From NCBI GenBank assembly GCA_022376515.1, contig WTXI01000611.1:1-11617 (forward strand): a stretch of 11,617 nucleotides of DNA. The letters are read 5' to 3'. The stretch comes from Lactifluus volemus. Its lineage: Eukaryota; Basidiomycota; Agaricomycetes; Russulales; Russulaceae. The notes beneath the pieces are model-generated. The model did no database searches. It saw only the letters and a list, made by a program, of their open reading frames with translations, and was not told the DNA's origin. Within the stretch, counting starts at the first letter, position 1, and every line of letters begins with the position of its first letter. Both the position numbers and the translations under genes were made by a program. Shown piece after piece: positions 8,950 through 11,617 of this stretch.

Positions 8950-9787
8950 TGGATCATTACGGGATGTGATCTCTCTACAGGCTGAAGCTGAAGGCCCTGG
9001 GGGGTGAACGGAAAGCTCGTTGAAAGCCGGTTTTTGACAAGCGCCAAGCCAAACTCGCGTGTTGCCGAAAACTCACCCAACCAATTTGTTTTTAGCTTTC
9101 GGTTCTTTTTCCTTTTTGTTACAGTTACTGTAAACTGTAATCTCCAGCGCGCCGCGCGCCTCGATGTGTTTTTTTGCGCCTCCCAACCGCGAAATGTGAG
9201 CGCTGGCTGGTCGAGAGGCGCAAAAAAAAAAGGAATATGAATTAATTACCTTCTCGTGAAGAGCTCCACTGATTGCAACAGTACGAACTGATATCACAGA
9301 GTACCCGAAACATAGTAACGTCTTGACCCACATCCACCCACGGCGCGATTTATGTCAGGGTCATCGCGCTTTTTCTCCCTCCGCTCATATGTACTATTTC
9401 GTGGAATATAGCTGAGGACCCCGCTCTTATATCAGCATTCAGCTTGGGGGGCCGACTCAAAGCGCTGGCTGATGCTGTAGCAGCGGCAAGTCCCCCAACT
9501 GCCCAAGCTAGACTAAGGAGAGGTGTTCGTTCCTGTCGTTTATCCGAATACGTTATACGATATCGGAAGCTTGCGGCTCCACGTGTTGCTTCGATGCATA
9601 TGTAATCGCCCTCCGACGTCGCGGTGAAAACGCGATTCGGCGTGTGATTGGCAGGAAGGGGGGTGTGTTTGCACGGCGTCCACGAAGAATCGCGGGGATG
9701 GCTCGCGAAGCGCGCTGACAACGAATGGTCCGTGCACGACAGGCCGCGCCATACGGTATTTGCCAGTTGTGACCCTACAGTTACAAA
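8950..9787 (-). CDS. Tentative upstream exons of the minus-strand gene
   Basis: A splice model can be drawn, but it is not verified. Exon 9787-9395 follows a CTCATAG acceptor and reads 131 codons, including TSEGDYICIEATRGAASFRY and an Ala/Leu-rich hydrophobic stretch LLSLAWAVGGLAAATASASA, possibly a membrane segment. Intron 9394-9322 (73 nt, GTACAT, CTGAC, AAG) is phase 0. Exon 9321-9250 encodes 24 residues ending RTVAISGALHEK before GTAATT. An intron ending at TTACAG (9135) leads to exon 9134-8950, reading LGEFSATREFGLALVKNRL and stopping at a perfect GTAAGT donor. Further downstream a good intron lies at about 8861-8786 (GTAAGT..CTGAC..CTGTAG, 76 nt). The start codon is not identified. Linkage to the C-terminal exons at 7794-8367 is inferred from strand and proximity only. 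Confidence 0.3.
9121..9138. repeat. Small inverted repeat ACAGTT..AACTGT
   Basis: Six-base arms ACAGTT and AACTGT are separated by six bases. It lies at the predicted intron end of the minus-strand model and may be coincidental. Confidence 0.4.
9169..9228. repeat. 14-bp perfect inverted repeat with T/A tails
   Basis: TTTTTTTGCGCCTC at 9169-9182 is the exact reverse complement of GAGGCGCAAAAAAA at 9215-9228, with a 32-base spacer. Transcription in either direction would give a hairpin of 14 pairs. On the minus strand it falls inside the predicted intron following exon 9321-9250. It is too short for a normal MITE and I see no target-site duplication. It could be a folded intron element, a remnant of a tiny foldback element, or a cruciform site. 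Confidence 0.6.
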
Positions 9788-9799
9788 CTATGAGCACAG

Positions 9800-10540
9800 G
9801 ACGTGGAGATAAATGGGTTTTTTAATCCAAGTCAATGATGGGGGTCCACTCCAGATTCCCCCTACGTATCTCCGGATGTTGATAGCTTAAATGCAAATGC
9901 AATAAAGGTGTTGATGCTCGTCAAAGGAGTAAGAGTGGGCGATCACCTGTTCCGCAACATCCGATTGGCTGGCTTTTTGGTCTCATGCAGTATTTCATCT
10001 ACCCCTGCGAGTACTTGCTTCGTAAGCACAATTCAGTGCTACAATTCGGGAGACGGGAAGGCATTTGATTCTGAAGTAGATTGGAAAATTGCAGCATAAA
10101 GACGGTGGGCAGAGGAATTCCATTAACGGCATCTTATCAAGAACCGAGAGACAAGAAAGTATGACTGGATTCTAACTAGAGTCACGCCCTCGAAGGCTTG
10201 GTCCCTCCTCAGTAGTTGCTGCCGAACTCTGCGGTCCTCAACAAAAGAGAGAGAGGACGATTGCACGCGTCGTGCAAAATATGATCTGTGTCCTGATTAT
10301 CATCACGGAGATTGTACAGTGGGCATCGATGAGAAGGACTGCGGCGTTGGGGTCCTATCAGCGTGACCAGGCATTCTCAGTTCGTGATCGTCGATTAGTG
10401 AATTCGGGGCATGTCAGGTGTGCATACGATGAACAGCAATGAGTAGACCGATGGACCTTCAGCGTGCGGCGAGAGCGTGACATCAAGCATGGCTGGGCCA
10501 GAAAAATGCTCACATGCATGCAAGGCATGCTATCACTTTC
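9800..10540. other. Intergenic stretch without a supported gene
   Basis: Mixed-composition DNA. An AATAAA hexamer lies at 9901-9906 on the plus strand. A 63-codon plus frame (9908-10099) lacks an ATG at its left end and has no recognisable content. Apart from the palindrome at 10261-10277, I see nothing supportable here. Confidence 0.4.
10261..10277. promoter_or_regulatory. Palindrome containing an ACGCGT (MCB-like) box
   Basis: TTGCACG-CGT-CGTGCAA is a perfect inverted repeat with seven-base arms and a three-base centre. It includes ACGCGT (10265-10270), the core bound by MBF-type (Mbp1/Swi6 family) regulators of G1/S genes in fungi. No confident gene start lies next to it, so a regulatory role is only a suggestion. 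Confidence 0.3.
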
Positions 10541-11427
10541 TAACTCGGCAGGGCGAATGGACTCGGTCCTACTGGGAGCCCAGAGCACAGGACTGGCCAG
10601 AAGGGGAGATGTAATCGAGACAGGTTCTCGACGGCATTCCATGCCACGCTGGACTCGGCATCTGACGGGGCGATCTGCACAATCTGCAACAGGCTGTGGC
10701 GCGGAGATCGCGATGATGAGGGAGAAGCACGGGCCCGCACATGCTGGGGGTTGACATCTGACGCATGTGAAAAGCACTTGCAGAGGCGGCGAAGCGGTGA
10801 GAAAGGGAACAGATGCATAGACGGCAATCGGCGGAAGAGGGAAGGATCCAGAATTCGGCAGTGCAGAATACAATGGAATTGTACGAGGTAGAAGAGATGC
10901 AAACTGGGGCACCGGAGCGCTCGAAACGACCTCCCGGAGCAGATGATAGTACGTATCCTTCGAATGGGTACATACAGGGCAGAGCTGAGGCTGTGGGACG
11001 GCGGTCCACGAGACCGTCTTCGCTGTTCCATTTCTTCGTTGAGCCTTGCGGATCCCGTAATCTTTGACGTGACACGAGCTTGTTGTTGTACTTGTATATA
11101 CACCTGATTCGCCAGGGCACCCATCGTCGTACGCTGTACAACCGCATTGAGGACGCCATCAATCTAGCCATGGGTACAAGGCACATTACCCAAGTCCGGA
11201 TCTGGAGGAGTCTCGACTTGATCATCGGTATGCAAGTAGACGTCGTCGTGATGTGTCATGAGGACTAAGCTTCAATGCCAGGATGATAGTCGCTCCGAGA
11301 GCTCGTCAATCGCTGGGATGGGAGTTGAGTACTGTATCATGATCCAGCCCAAGCGCCAGCTCGCAGGAAGATGTCTTGCCAAGAGTATGGGTCTGCCGGG
11401 GCTTCTCCACTTTCTGACCCGGAAAGC
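10540..11427 (-). other. Minus-strand stop-free region, possible unresolved gene or relic
   Basis: All three minus frames are open together between 10569 and 10912; individual frames run 10358-10912, 10540-11124 and 10569-11225. The plus strand there is purine-rich and has no TTA, CTA or TCA, while it has many TGA, so coding, if any, is on the minus strand. Protein-like strings include IVQIAPSDAESSVAWNAVEN (10540-11124 frame) and, further right, RKWRSPGRPILLARHLPASW with PAIDELSERLSSWH ending at a TGA at 11274-11272 (open from 11427). No domain, start or splice set was resolved. It could be a multi-exon gene, a decayed element, or compositional skew. Confidence 0.25.
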
Positions 11428-11617
11428 TCACATGAAAGCTGCTTTCCGATTATAGCACAAGGGTACGCATAAGAGGTAGTTGAGGAGTGACGTCAGCCAG
11501 AACGTGGTCTAGTTTCTCCCATGGGCATCAACGGCTGGACAGCCATCCTCGGGGTGCGCCGCGTCGGCAGTCGCACTTAGTCGGAGATGACATCAGCTTT
11601 CCGAAGAGGGAGCGTGG
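11428..11617. other. Right-edge sequence, no supported feature
   Basis: No gene is recognised in the last 190 bases. On the minus strand a CTGAC near 11480-11500 could be an intron branch point belonging to a gene that continues past the right edge, but there is no acceptor I would defend. Confidence 0.3.

Overview
This window looks like nuclear DNA of a filamentous basidiomycete, probably an Agaricomycete. The evidence is short GT..AG introns of about 47-76 nt with CTGAC-type branch points, CT-rich promoter DNA, and one long, charged coiled-coil protein with a C-terminal J-like domain, a type I associate with Agaricomycete genomes (inference from memory, not a search). There is no sign of bacterial operons, ribosome binding sites, tRNA or rRNA genes, CRISPR arrays or intact transposons.

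Layout. 1-175 is a degenerate pyrimidine-rich tandem repeat. 176-2440 has no gene I can support. 2440-2848 is a promoter and 5' leader: CT tract, TATA-like box, and a probable leader intron. 2849-6466 (+) is the only strong gene. It encodes about 1,200 residues if read through: an N-terminal helical/acidic part, a Ser/Pro-rich disordered part, two long charged coiled coils, a Ser/Thr-rich linker and a C-terminal domain with an HPD motif. Its first 560 bases are split over three frames. Three apparent one-base deletions, all in the same direction, would explain this, so either the assembly has indels here or the allele is damaged. From about 3407 to 6466 the frame is fully open.

6467-7238 is 3' flank. 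7239-7702 (+) holds exon-like fragments of a possible small gene. 7794-9787 (-) holds a probable multi-exon gene of unknown function; its last three exons fit together well, while the upstream exons are a tentative splice model. The two would be convergent. 9800-10540 is mostly featureless apart from a palindrome containing an ACGCGT box. 10540-11430 is a purine-rich (+) stretch whose minus strand is unusually free of stop codons; a minus-strand gene or relic is possible but could not be resolved.

There is no evidence that these genes act together. No clear new multi-gene system is visible. The items most worth a second look are the J-like coiled-coil gene with its clustered frame breaks, and the unrecognised minus-strand multi-exon gene.
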